This document shows, piece by piece, positions 42,941 through 52,067 of a stretch of 64,000 bases of DNA; the first letter of the stretch is position 1, and the number at the start of each line of letters is the position of its first letter. The notes beneath the pieces were generated by a model. It was not told where the DNA came from. It did no database searches and worked only from the letters and a program-made list of their open reading frames with translations. Source of the stretch: Picosynechococcus sp. PCC 7003. Its GTDB lineage: Bacteria; Cyanobacteriota; Cyanobacteriia; Cyanobacteriales; MRBY01. The DNA is taken from positions 310,001 to 374,000 of the forward strand of contig NZ_CP016474.1 of NCBI RefSeq assembly GCF_001693255.1, written 5' to 3'. The position numbers were made by a program, and so were the translations under genes.

Positions 42941-42970
42941 CTGCCGCGCCCAAGTTCAGGAAACACTGAC

Positions 42971-44031
42971 CTAGCGTTGGGGGGGACGCAGAGGCCCATC
43001 GGTTTGTACAGGGATCAAGATACTGTTTAGTTTGCGCAGCTGCTCTGCGGTGCCCATACAAATAAAAAGTCCCCAGATAGGAGTAGCGTCTCTCCCGTTG
43101 GCCCAGGAATGAGACTGCCATCTTGACGACGAATAGCGAGGACGAGGGCACCGGACTGCACCCTAAGTCGGGCTTCGCTGAGGCTTTTGCCAATATAATC
43201 GCCACAATTGCTATCGACACGGATTTCTTCGAGGTAGTAAGAGCGTTCTGTTCCGGTGAGAATGCCATCAACAAAGTCCATGACTTGGGGTCTGAGGGCC
43301 GCAGCGGCCAGGCGACGCCCCCCGGTAATGTAGGGGGACACAACGGCATCGGCCCCGGCACGGCGTAATTTTTCGACGGCTTCTTCGGTACTGGCCCTGG
43401 CGATCGCCCGAATTTTTGGGTTTAATGTTTTCGCCGAAAGCACTGTGTAGAGATTTTCTGCGTCGGAACTGAGGGCTGCCACCAAACAAGTTGCCCGGTC
43501 AATTTTCGCTTCATGGAGATATTGATCGAGGGTGGCATCCCCTTGAATGCAGATATAACCTTGGTCGCGGGCGGCTTCAATAATTTCCGGTTCGAGATCG
43601 ACAACTACAAAAGGAATCCCCTCGGCGACAAATTCCCGGGCGACCTGCTGTCCGGTACGACCGAGGCCACAGACAATGTAGTGGTTATTAAGACGACTGA
43701 TTTGCTGCTGGTACTGCTTCAATTTTTTTACCTCCTGGAAATAGCCGCTAATCATTGCTTCGATAAAGCGGTTCACGATATAACCGACTGCGATTAAACC
43801 CAAAAAAATCAGAATGATCGTAAACACACGGGAGCGATCGCCGAGGGGATAGGTTTCCCCAAAGCCAACGGTCGAGAGGGTGATCATCGTCATATAGGCT
43901 GCATCCACCCATGACCACTGCTCCACGACAATAAACCAACTCGTCCCCAGCAGAAACAGCGCCACCAGCATCAGCAAGCCTAGTTGCAGCTGCCCCCTGA
44001 GGCGCCTATATTTTTGCTCAATGCTATACAC
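42971..44031 (-). pseudogene. Potassium channel with RCK domains, C-terminal frameshift
   Basis: A two-helix potassium channel with selectivity filter TVGFGE, followed by an RCK-N (TrkA-N) domain (YIVCGLGRTGQQVAREF) and an RCK-C domain. The uninterrupted frame covers 43027-44031 (334 aa) and ends in ..GDFLFVWAPQSSCAN. One base shifted, the next frame reads ICMGTAEQLRKLNSIL and runs to a stop at 42971, which is the expected RCK-C ending. The slip is at an A5 run (43064-43068 on the plus strand; six would restore the frame). The tail lost is about 35 residues; the protein may still function. The IS lies right after it. Confidence 0.85.
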
Positions 44032-44216
44032 CGATGATCCTCAAAATAAGTCTGATGTTTGTAGGGAAAGTTGCAGACAATTCAAATCGACCTGTAGGAA
44101 GCTAAAAAAACACAGAATTTCTTTAGCTCATTCCCCCCTTGTATTTAGCAAAAAAGATTACCCATTGGCTAAACTGAAATTTAACTTTGAGTCTCGCCAT
44201 CGCAGAGGAGTAACCC

Positions 44217-45473
44217 GTGAGTCCCCAAACGCTACTAAACCATTCTCCAGCCCAAAGCTTTAACTCAGACCAGTTCGATCAGTATGTGATGCATACCTAT
44301 GGGCGCTTTCCGGTGGCGATCGCCAAGGGGGAAGGTTGCCGTTTGTGGGATACGGAAGGGAAAAGTTACCTAGATTTTGTCGCGGGCATTGCCACCTGCA
44401 CCCTCGGCCATGCTCACCCCGCCCTGATCCAAGCCGTCAGCGCGCAAATTCAAAAACTGCACCATGTTTCTAATCTCTACTACATCCCAGAGCAAGGCGC
44501 TTTAGCCCAGTGGATCGTCGAACACTCCTGCGCCGATAAAGTCTTTTTCTGCAACTCCGGGGCCGAAGCCAACGAAGCAGCCATTAAATTAGTCCGCAAA
44601 TATGCCCACACCGTCTCAGACTTCCTCGAGCAACCCGTGATCCTCTCGGCGAAATCGAGCTTCCATGGGCGTACCCTCGCCACCATCACCGCCACCGGAC
44701 AACCCAAATATCAAAAACATTTTGACCCGCTCCCTGATGGATTTGCCTATGTACCCTACAACGACGTTCGCGCCCTCGAAGAAGCGATCACCGATATCGA
44801 TGAAGGGAATCGCCGCGTCGCCGCCATTATGCTCGAAGCTCTCCAGGGGGAAGGAGGTGTCCGGCCTGGTGAGGTGGAATATTTCAAAGCAGTGCGGCGC
44901 ATTTGTGACGAAAATGGGATTCTCCTCGTCCTCGATGAAGTGCAAGTTGGCGTTGGGAGAACCGGCAAATACTGGGGCTACGAAAACCTCGGCATTGAAC
45001 CAGATATTTTCACCAGTGCGAAAGGTTTAGCGGGAGGGATCCCCATTGGTGCCATGATGTGCAAGGATTCCTGCGCTGTCTTTAACCCTGGGGAACATGC
45101 CAGCACCTTTGGTGGGAACCCCTTCTCTTGTGCAGCGGCCCTAGCGGTGGTTGAAACCCTCGAACAGGAAAACTTACTAGAAAATGTCAACGCCCGTGGG
45201 GAACAGCTCCGGGCGGGTTTAAAGACCCTGGCCGAAAAATATCCCTACTTCAGTGATGTCAGGGGTTGGGGTTTGATCAATGGCATGGAAATTAAAGCAG
45301 ACCTCGAACTCACCTCCATTGAAGTGGTCAAAGCGGCCATGGAAAATGGTTTACTATTGGCCCCCGCTGGCCCGAAGGTGCTCCGGTTTGTGCCGCCCCT
45401 GATTGTCTCCGCCGCAGAAATTGATGAGGCGATCGCCCTTCTCGATCAAACCCTCGCGGCCATGGCCCTCTAA
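44217..45473 (+). CDS. argD: Acetylornithine aminotransferase
   Basis: A 418-aa class III PLP aminotransferase of arginine synthesis, acting on N-acetylornithine. Motifs: GRFPVAIAKGEGCRLWDTEG at the start, FCNSGAEANEAAIKLVRK, SFHGRT, LVLDEVQVGVGRTG (PLP Asp), FTSAKGLAGGIPIGA (Schiff-base Lys). The GTG at 44217 gives an N-terminus slightly longer than the core. The terminator at 45505 follows. Confidence 0.95.
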   Translation: MSPQTLLNHSPAQSFNSDQFDQYVMHTYGRFPVAIAKGEGCRLWDTEGKSYLDFVAGIATCTLGHAHPALIQAVSAQIQKLHHVSNLYYIPEQGALAQWIVEHSCADKVFFCNSGAEANEAAIKLVRKYAHTVSDFLEQPVILSAKSSFHGRTLATITATGQPKYQKHFDPLPDGFAYVPYNDVRALEEAITDIDEGNRRVAAIMLEALQGEGGVRPGEVEYFKAVRRICDENGILLVLDEVQVGVGRTGKYWGYENLGIEPDIFTSAKGLAGGIPIGAMMCKDSCAVFNPGEHASTFGGNPFSCAAALAVVETLEQENLLENVNARGEQLRAGLKTLAEKYPYFSDVRGWGLINGMEIKADLELTSIEVVKAAMENGLLLAPAGPKVLRFVPPLIVSAAEIDEAIALLDQTLAAMAL

Positions 45474-45504
45474 ATTTCCTCATCCTGCACAAAGCAATAA
45501 AAAG

Positions 45505-45540
45505 CTCCCCCATTGTTAAAAATCGGGGAGTTTTGTTTTT
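45505..45540 (+). terminator. Rho-independent terminator of argD
   Basis: CTCCCC, a 14-nt loop, GGGGAG and a TTTTGTTTTT run, 32 bp after the argD stop codon. Confidence 0.75.
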
Positions 45541-45561
45541 ATGGCGCTTACCTAACTGTGA

Positions 45562-47127
45562 CTACACCGTAACGGGGGTCGGAGTCGGCGTTTCTTCCTG
45601 TTCCAAAAATTCCGCTAACTGGGTTTCAATGCTGTCCTTCACGATCTGGCGGTACTCCAGGAAATGCTCGTTGTGGGCACAGAGGGTGAGGTAATGCTCA
45701 AACACCGCCGGATTGTGGCGCAAAATACCGAATAAATGGTGCCAAAAGCGCCAACGGGTATCCCGCTTGATGCCTTGCCGCCAAATAACGATCGCCAATG
45801 CCTTGAGATCGACCAAACTGGGCAACTTGGCCGGGGGATGACATTTCGGCGCGCCCAGTTTTAGGAAACAACGGTAAATGCGGTCTAAATAAAGGTGCGG
45901 ATCGTAGAGTTGCCAAAAGGCGTGGACATACTCATTGGCAATGTCTTCGAGGGGACGGGTGGGGATGAAGTTCATCAGGGTTGTTTGGTTGATGTTGCCG
46001 TCCTTTTTCGCCCGGAGTCGCCCTTCCGCTTCGAGGCGGTGCCAGAGTGCCGTATTCGGCAAGGCCTGGAGCATCGCAAAGGTGGTGGTGGGGATCGCCG
46101 TCAGTTCCGCAAATTTGATAATGCGATCGCCTGCCCCTTTTTTCTCCCCATCGAAGCCGATGATAAAGCCTGCCATGGGCCGCAAACCTGCTTGAATAAT
46201 TTTGTCAATGGATTCAGCGAGGGAGCTGCGGGTATTTTGAAATTTTTTGGTGAGTTGTAGACTCTCTTCATCGGGGGTTTCAATGCCGAGGAAAACCGCA
46301 TCAAAGAAACATTCCACCATCAGATCCATGAGCTCTAGATCATCGGCAAGATCCACCGAAGCTTCGGTATTGAAGCGGAAGGGGTATTGATGCTCCCGTT
46401 GCCATTCCTTGAGGGCCTTGAGGAGGAGTTTAACGTTCCGCTTGTTGCCGATGAAATTATCATCCACCATGAAAATGCTGCGCCGCCAACCCAATTCGTA
46501 GAGGCAATCCAATTCCTTTAAAAGCTGCTCTGGGGTTTTGGTGCGGGGTTTACGCCCGTAGAGCACGATAATGTCACAAAATTCACATTGGAAGGGACAG
46601 CCCCGGGAGAACTGTACCGACATCGAATCATATTGATCCAATTCCAACAGATCATAACGGGGTACTGGCGTAGTGGTGACATCGGGTTTTTCGGTGGCGC
46701 GAAAAGTTCCAGAAGTGGCCCCGTTGTTAACGGCTTCCACAAACATCGGCAGGGTAAGTTCTCCTTCATCGAGGATCAAAAAGTCCGCCCCTACATCCTG
46801 GACTTCTTCGGGTACTGACGTCGGGTAGGGGCCGCCAACCGCCACCAATTTATCCCGTTTTTTCGCTTCCTTAATTTGGTCAAGGAGGTCATCTTTTTGG
46901 ACGATCATCGCCGACATCAAGACCAGATCGGCCCATTCCCATTCCGCCTCCGTCACAGCGCGAATATTGCGGTCAACCAGTTTAAACTCCCACGCCTGGG
47001 GCAAAATCGCCGCCACGGTAATTAAGCCCAAAGGAGGCAACAGCACCTTGCGGTTGACCAGTTCAAGGATTTTTTCGTAGGACCAAAAAGTGGGAGGAAA
47101 AACCGGATAGATGAGGAGGACACGCAT
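45562..47127 (-). CDS. B12-binding radical SAM protein with DUF4070
   Basis: A 521-aa enzyme: N-terminal cobalamin-binding Rossmann domain (LLIYPVFPPTFW.., with LVLMSAMIVQKDD), radical-SAM barrel with cluster motif CPFQCEFC near residue 182, followed by a C-terminal DUF4070 helical domain (from about 370). The family includes methyltransferases such as the hopanoid C-2 methylase HpnP and other tailoring enzymes; the product here is unknown, and no hopanoid genes are in the window. The ATG at 47127 fits. Opposite to argD with its own gap. Confidence 0.85.
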   Translation of the reverse strand: MRVLLIYPVFPPTFWSYEKILELVNRKVLLPPLGLITVAAILPQAWEFKLVDRNIRAVTEAEWEWADLVLMSAMIVQKDDLLDQIKEAKKRDKLVAVGGPYPTSVPEEVQDVGADFLILDEGELTLPMFVEAVNNGATSGTFRATEKPDVTTTPVPRYDLLELDQYDSMSVQFSRGCPFQCEFCDIIVLYGRKPRTKTPEQLLKELDCLYELGWRRSIFMVDDNFIGNKRNVKLLLKALKEWQREHQYPFRFNTEASVDLADDLELMDLMVECFFDAVFLGIETPDEESLQLTKKFQNTRSSLAESIDKIIQAGLRPMAGFIIGFDGEKKGAGDRIIKFAELTAIPTTTFAMLQALPNTALWHRLEAEGRLRAKKDGNINQTTLMNFIPTRPLEDIANEYVHAFWQLYDPHLYLDRIYRCFLKLGAPKCHPPAKLPSLVDLKALAIVIWRQGIKRDTRWRFWHHLFGILRHNPAVFEHYLTLCAHNEHFLEYRQIVKDSIETQLAEFLEQEETPTPTPVTV

Positions 47128-47242
47128 GGTATTTAAGGGTTTTATGATGAAAGGGTTTTAAAAAGGCTGATTTTTAGAAGGCGATCGCCAACCATCATCA
47201 AAACTGACGTCAGGTAAGCGCACGAGTGCCTTCAGTGTAGCG

Positions 47243-47461
47243 CTAAAGTTTTGTAACGGTACCCACGGCGAAAATGGGCCCCACCATGGCAATAGAAACC
47301 GCATCGGTGAGGACTTCCCCCGTTACAGCGACCTGTAGACCTTGCTGTTGATAGCCCTGGGGCAAATCTCGCAGTTCATAGTTAACCCCCGCTGTCGTTT
47401 CGAGGACCCATACCCCAGCACCTAGGGATTGATGGACAATGCGCCCCGTTAGTTCTTGCAT
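47243..47461 (-). CDS. Small conserved hypothetical protein
   Basis: A 72-aa protein, MQELTGRIVHQSLGAGVWVL onward, with alternating strands (GVWVLETTAGVNYELRDLP, LQVAVTGEVLTDAVSIAMVGPIFAVGTVTKL), likely a small beta-barrel of the OB or DUF5818 kind. The ATG at 47461 has a GAGGTGA site at good spacing. No function is known. Confidence 0.65.
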   Translation of the reverse strand: MQELTGRIVHQSLGAGVWVLETTAGVNYELRDLPQGYQQQGLQVAVTGEVLTDAVSIAMVGPIFAVGTVTKL

Positions 47462-47528
47462 TCGGCTCACCTCATAGTTGTCGATCAGGTTTCTGCAATA
47501 TCCTTATAAATCTTTAAAATAAAATTTT

Positions 47529-48644
<1,116 letters not shown>

Positions 48645-48818
48645 CTAAAGGATTACTTAATGGAAAAGCCAGGAAAAAAGGCAAGCATTTGGGCAGAATA
48701 GGCGGGATATAGGCAAACCTTGACCTTTAGCTGTCAAAAATCGTCACAATCTCCGGCTGTACGGGAAACGGTTGCTAGGATGGCCAGTAGAGAAAAATTG
48801 TGAGCTTGTAATCTGCGT

Positions 48819-50336
48819 ATGTTTCAACGTCGTGCTAGTGGTGTTCTGTTGCATCCTACGTCTTTGCCGGGTCGATTTGGAATCGGCGATCTGGGGCCAG
48901 AAGCCTATCGATTTATTGATTTTCTTGCCGATAGTGGACAGCAGGTTTGGCAAGTTCTGCCCCTGGGGCCAACGGGGTTTGGGAATTCTCCTTATCTGTG
49001 TTATTCGGCCTTTGCGGGCAATCCGATGTTGCTGAATTTGGAATGGCTGGCTTCGGAGGATCTGTTGGAAGAGGAAGATTTAGCGGCCTGTCCGAGTTGC
49101 CCTGGGGATCAGGTGGACTATGATCAGGCGATCGCCTTTAAGATGCCGCTCCTCAGAAAAGCTTGTAAACGCTTCCAAGCAGTGGCGACCCCAGAAAGAA
49201 AACGAGAATTTCAAACCTTTTGCGAAGAGCAGGCCTATTGGCTCAATGACTATGCTCTCTTTATGGCCCTCAAGGAAGCCCACGACGGCAAAAGTTGGTA
49301 TGACTGGGATGCGGCCCTCGCTTGGCGTGATCCAAAGGCGATCGCCCAACAGACAGAAGTCCTCGCCGATCAGATTTTTTTCCATAAGTACGCCCAATCG
49401 GAATTTTTCCGCCAGTGGTCAACCCTAAAGAGCTATGCCAATGAAAAGGGCATCCAAATCTTTGGGGATTTGCCGATTTATGTGGCCCATGACAGTGCCG
49501 ATGTGTGGGGGCACCCGAAAATTTTCCGCCTCGATTACGAAACCGGGGCCGCAAAGTGGATGGCGGGGGTCCCACCGGATTATTTCAGTGAAACAGGCCA
49601 ACTCTGGGGCAACCCGGTCTACAACTGGCGTAACCTTTCGCGCCGTCATTATTCCTGGTGGATCGAGCGCATTAAAACCATGCTGGAGTATGTCGATATT
49701 GTCCGCATCGATCACTTCCGGGGTTTTGAGGCCTTTTGGGCGGTTCCCCAAGGGGAGAAAACAGCGATGAATGGCCGCTGGATCAAAGCCAAGGGTGACG
49801 AATTTTTTGCGTTACTCAAAGATAAGCTCGGTGAACTGCCCATCGTCGCTGAGGATCTGGGGGTAATCACGCCGGATGTGGAGGCCCTGCGGGACAAATA
49901 TCGCTTACCAGGCATGAAGATTTTGCACTTTGCCTTTGATAGCGATCGCGCCAATCCGTTTTTACCGTTTAATTACACCAATCGCAATTGCATTGTCTAC
50001 ACGGGCACCCATGATAATGACACCACCGTGGGCTGGTTTGACAAACGTAGTGATGAAGAAAAGGCACGGGTTACGGATTACCTTGGTTGCCTCTGCGATG
50101 AGGGAATCCATTGGGGTCTGATTCGTCTGGCGTTGGGTTCCGTGGCAAATCTGGCAGTTTTCCCCCTCCAGGATCTTTTGGGTTTAGGGTCTGAAGCAAA
50201 GATGAATACCCCTGGGGTGGCCGCCGGGAACTGGACTTGGCGCTACCAGCCGGAAATGCTGAGTGATGACCTCATTGGCAAATTGCGCTACCTCGTCTAT
50301 CTTTACGGGCGTGAACCGGAGTATCGAGGCGAATAA
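48819..50336 (+). CDS. malQ: 4-alpha-glucanotransferase (amylomaltase)
   Basis: A 505-aa GH77 enzyme. It transfers glucan chains during glycogen or starch breakdown. Motifs include GVLLHPTSLPGRFGIGDLGP at the start, IFGDLPIYVAHDSADVW, DIVRIDHFRGFEAFWAVP (catalytic Asp) and IVAEDLGVITPDVEALR, then YTGTHDNDTTVGWF. The ATG at 48819 is standard. The next gene starts immediately after the stop codon (adjacent TAA-ATG), indicating translational coupling. Confidence 0.96.
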   Translation: MFQRRASGVLLHPTSLPGRFGIGDLGPEAYRFIDFLADSGQQVWQVLPLGPTGFGNSPYLCYSAFAGNPMLLNLEWLASEDLLEEEDLAACPSCPGDQVDYDQAIAFKMPLLRKACKRFQAVATPERKREFQTFCEEQAYWLNDYALFMALKEAHDGKSWYDWDAALAWRDPKAIAQQTEVLADQIFFHKYAQSEFFRQWSTLKSYANEKGIQIFGDLPIYVAHDSADVWGHPKIFRLDYETGAAKWMAGVPPDYFSETGQLWGNPVYNWRNLSRRHYSWWIERIKTMLEYVDIVRIDHFRGFEAFWAVPQGEKTAMNGRWIKAKGDEFFALLKDKLGELPIVAEDLGVITPDVEALRDKYRLPGMKILHFAFDSDRANPFLPFNYTNRNCIVYTGTHDNDTTVGWFDKRSDEEKARVTDYLGCLCDEGIHWGLIRLALGSVANLAVFPLQDLLGLGSEAKMNTPGVAAGNWTWRYQPEMLSDDLIGKLRYLVYLYGREPEYRGE

Positions 50337-50720
50337 ATGGGGCGATCGCTCAAAAAAGGAACGGGTTGGCGGTTAGGCTGGAATCCTGACCCCACCCGGA
50401 CTTTTCAAGGCTTAGTTGGAGCCGACGATTGGGCCGTGGAATTAACTACCGCAGAATTTAAAGATTTTTGTCGTTTGTTGGTGCAGTTAGCCGATACCGT
50501 CGAAAGTATTGCTTCGGAATTGATGCCAGAGGAACGGATCGCTATCGAAGCAGAAAGTGATTTGGTTTGGCTGGAGATTGAGGGGTTTCCGGCTAGCTAT
50601 AGTCTGCGTTTGTTAGTTCTAACCCAGCGAAATATTGAGGGCAATTGGCAACCGGAAGCTGTGCAGCAGTTGGTGCAATTAAGTCATATTTTTCATAAAA
50701 GTCATGAATTGCCGCTGTGA
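50337..50720 (+). CDS. DUF1818 family protein
   Basis: A 127-aa cyanobacterial conserved protein, GTGWRLGWNPDPTRTFQGLVGADDWAVELT at the start. DUF1818 proteins adopt an alpha/beta fold related to plant Whirly/PsbP-like folds but have no known activity. Its first codon directly follows the malQ stop, so the two are expressed together. A function in carbohydrate metabolism is possible by context only. Confidence 0.8.
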   Translation: MGRSLKKGTGWRLGWNPDPTRTFQGLVGADDWAVELTTAEFKDFCRLLVQLADTVESIASELMPEERIAIEAESDLVWLEIEGFPASYSLRLLVLTQRNIEGNWQPEAVQQLVQLSHIFHKSHELPL

Positions 50721-50795
50721 TGCTCCGGAAGATCAAGAGTCAGGAAATTATCGAAAGTGGCGATCGCCCCGAAAGCCATTAAAAACTCGAAAAAT

Positions 50796-50811
50796 ATAAC
50801 ATTTATGTTAT
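50796..50811. promoter_or_regulatory. Palindromic operator of the HigBA-type module
   Basis: ATAACAT-TT-ATGTTAT is a perfect 16-bp palindrome, 9 bp upstream of the toxin ATG. Its position overlapping the expected promoter fits autorepression by the XRE antitoxin. Confidence 0.7.
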
Positions 50812-50820
50812 GTTGAACCT

Positions 50821-51147
50821 ATGTCTTGGAGCATTGAATACCCTTACTCTGATGTCGAAGAGTTTGTCCTTGAACTCCCACCGAGTTTAGCAGCCAAGTA
50901 TTTTCGCCTTACAGATCTAATGCTAGAGTTTGGTGCTCATCTCGGTATGCCCCATACCCGATCTATGTCAGGCGGCTTATTTGAACTTCGCGTTAAAGGT
51001 AGAGAGGGGATTGCACGAGTATTCTACTGCACGCTAGTAGGACAACGGATCGTCATGCTCCATGGCTTTGTGAAAAAATCCCAAAAGACTCCATCGAAGG
51101 AACTCAAAATCGCTAAATACCGTATGTCGGAGGTCAAGAGTAAATGA
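50821..51147 (+). CDS. RelE/HigB-type toxin (phage-derived Gp49-like)
   Basis: A 108-aa basic protein, with FELRVKGREGIARVFYCTLVGQRIVMLHGFVKKSQKTPSKEL, the core of the HigB/Gp49 (PF05973) toxin fold; Arg, Tyr and Lys residues expected for ribosome-dependent mRNA cleavage are present. The gene order is toxin then antitoxin, characteristic of HigBA. It overlaps the antitoxin by 4 nt. AT-rich with no HIP1 site. Confidence 0.88.
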   Translation: MSWSIEYPYSDVEEFVLELPPSLAAKYFRLTDLMLEFGAHLGMPHTRSMSGGLFELRVKGREGIARVFYCTLVGQRIVMLHGFVKKSQKTPSKELKIAKYRMSEVKSK

Positions 51148-51440
51148 ATCATGCTGAATTGAAAAAAAAGGTATTGACTAATCCTGAAACATGCATTATG
51201 TACGACAACATGGAAGCTGAGTTTTCCTTGTTGAGACAAATGCTCAAAGCGAGACAAGAAGCTGGTCTTTCTCAAGCGGAGGTTGCTGCTCGCATGGGAA
51301 CTAAAGCCCCTGCTGTCACACGGCTAGAATCATCTCTTAGTAGTGGCAAGCATTCACCTTCTTTGGCAACCCTACGTCGTTATGCTCAGGCCGTAGGTTG
51401 TGAGCTTCAAATAACACTAGTCAAGTCCGAAAATATTTAG
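51144..51440 (+). CDS. HigA-type XRE antitoxin
   Basis: A 98-aa protein with a helix-turn-helix domain (LLRQMLKARQEAGLSQAEVAARMGTKAPAVTRLESSLSSGKHSPSLATLRRYAQAVGCEL), typical of Cro/cI-type antitoxins. It neutralises the toxin and represses transcription at the palindrome at 50796. The N-terminal helix (about 25 residues) likely makes the toxin contact. Overlap with the toxin is ATGA. Confidence 0.9.
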   Translation: MNHAELKKKVLTNPETCIMYDNMEAEFSLLRQMLKARQEAGLSQAEVAARMGTKAPAVTRLESSLSSGKHSPSLATLRRYAQAVGCELQITLVKSENI

Positions 51441-51502
51441 AACACAACACAATTTTTCTAGTGAAATAACACCTAACTAATTGTTTAAAAATCCTGTGGT
51501 CT

Positions 51503-51538
51503 CGTTATAATCTGATTTAAAAATAACGGCTTTGTTAT
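51503..51538. promoter_or_regulatory. Repeated ATAAC/GTTAT half-sites at the second TA module
   Basis: CGTTAT (51503), ATAACG (51523) and GTTAT (51534) surround the start at 51537; ATAAC-N6-GTTAT spans 51523-51538. The same ATAAC/GTTAT core occurs in the first module's palindrome. Probable autoregulatory operator. Confidence 0.45.
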
Positions 51539-51755
51539 GACTGAACTCCTAGAACAAGCAATTAAACATTTACAATCTTTGGATACGGAAAGACAAGATG
51601 CGATCGCGGCTTTAATCATGGAAGAGCTTGAGGACGAAGCCAAGTGGGATACAGCTTTCGCTCAATCCCAGGAACTTTTAGCAGATTTAGCGGCTGAGGC
51701 AATGACTGAATATAAGGCAGGCCAAACACAAGTGCTAAAACCTGAAGAACTGTGA
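51537..51755 (+). CDS. Antitoxin of a RelE/ParE-type module
   Basis: A 72-aa acidic protein: helical N-terminal segment (LLEQAIKHLQSLDTERQDAIAALIMEELEDEAKWDTAFAQSQELL) and a charged, likely disordered tail. The composition and position before the toxin support an antitoxin. The DNA-binding fold is not recognised. It contains one HIP1 site (51600), the only one in this island. Its stop codon overlaps the toxin start by 4 nt. Confidence 0.75.
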   Translation: MTELLEQAIKHLQSLDTERQDAIAALIMEELEDEAKWDTAFAQSQELLADLAAEAMTEYKAGQTQVLKPEEL

Positions 51756-52021
51756 AGTCGAGAACAACAACTAAATTTCGTAAGGCACTTGCAAGCTTGC
51801 CTGATGCTATTCAAAAACAGGCACGTAGCGCGTATCGTCAATTTCAAAAAGATTCTGCCCATCCCAGCTTAAGATTTAAACAGGTTCATCCCAATTTGCC
51901 AATTTACTCGGCTCGCATCAGTAAAAACTATAGAGCAGTTGGCCAACGAGATGGCGACACAATCATTTGGTTTTGGATTGGCTCCCACGCAGAATATGAC
52001 AAACTTTTATCACAAATCTAG
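51752..52021 (+). CDS. RelE/ParE-type toxin
   Basis: An 89-aa basic protein: RTTTKFRKALASLPDAIQKQARSAYRQFQKD, then LRFKQVHPNLPIYSARISKNYRAVGQRDGDTIIWFWIGSHAEYDKLL, which is the beta-sheet and C-terminal helix pattern of RelE/ParE toxins. The C-terminal IGSHAEYDKLL is common in this group. The start is a GTG inside the antitoxin stop (GTGA), so translation is coupled. Confidence 0.88.
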   Translation: MKSRTTTKFRKALASLPDAIQKQARSAYRQFQKDSAHPSLRFKQVHPNLPIYSARISKNYRAVGQRDGDTIIWFWIGSHAEYDKLLSQI

Positions 52022-52067
52022 CTATCACAATATTTTTTTAATTCGGATATTTTATAAAGTAATCAAC

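Larger units (their letters stand above)
41448..42945 (-). mobile_element. tnpB-only IS200/IS605 (IS1341-type) element with a divergent RHH gene
   Basis: The element contains an intact TnpB gene (minus), a divergent 45-aa ribbon-helix-helix gene, a right-end hairpin overlapping the tnpB stop codon (41454-41477), and hairpins after the RHH gene (42879-42905, 42916-42940). No tnpA is present, so transposition would need TnpA in trans. Exact ends are not determined: the right end is placed after the GTAGTTCA motif, and the left end must lie before the frameshifted channel gene's stop at 42971. Confidence 0.75.

Noticed and set aside
42924-43361. A separate 145-aa gene overlapping the potassium channel
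   Set aside because: It is one of the other frames of the channel's C-terminal region; the third frame gives the RCK-C continuation instead.
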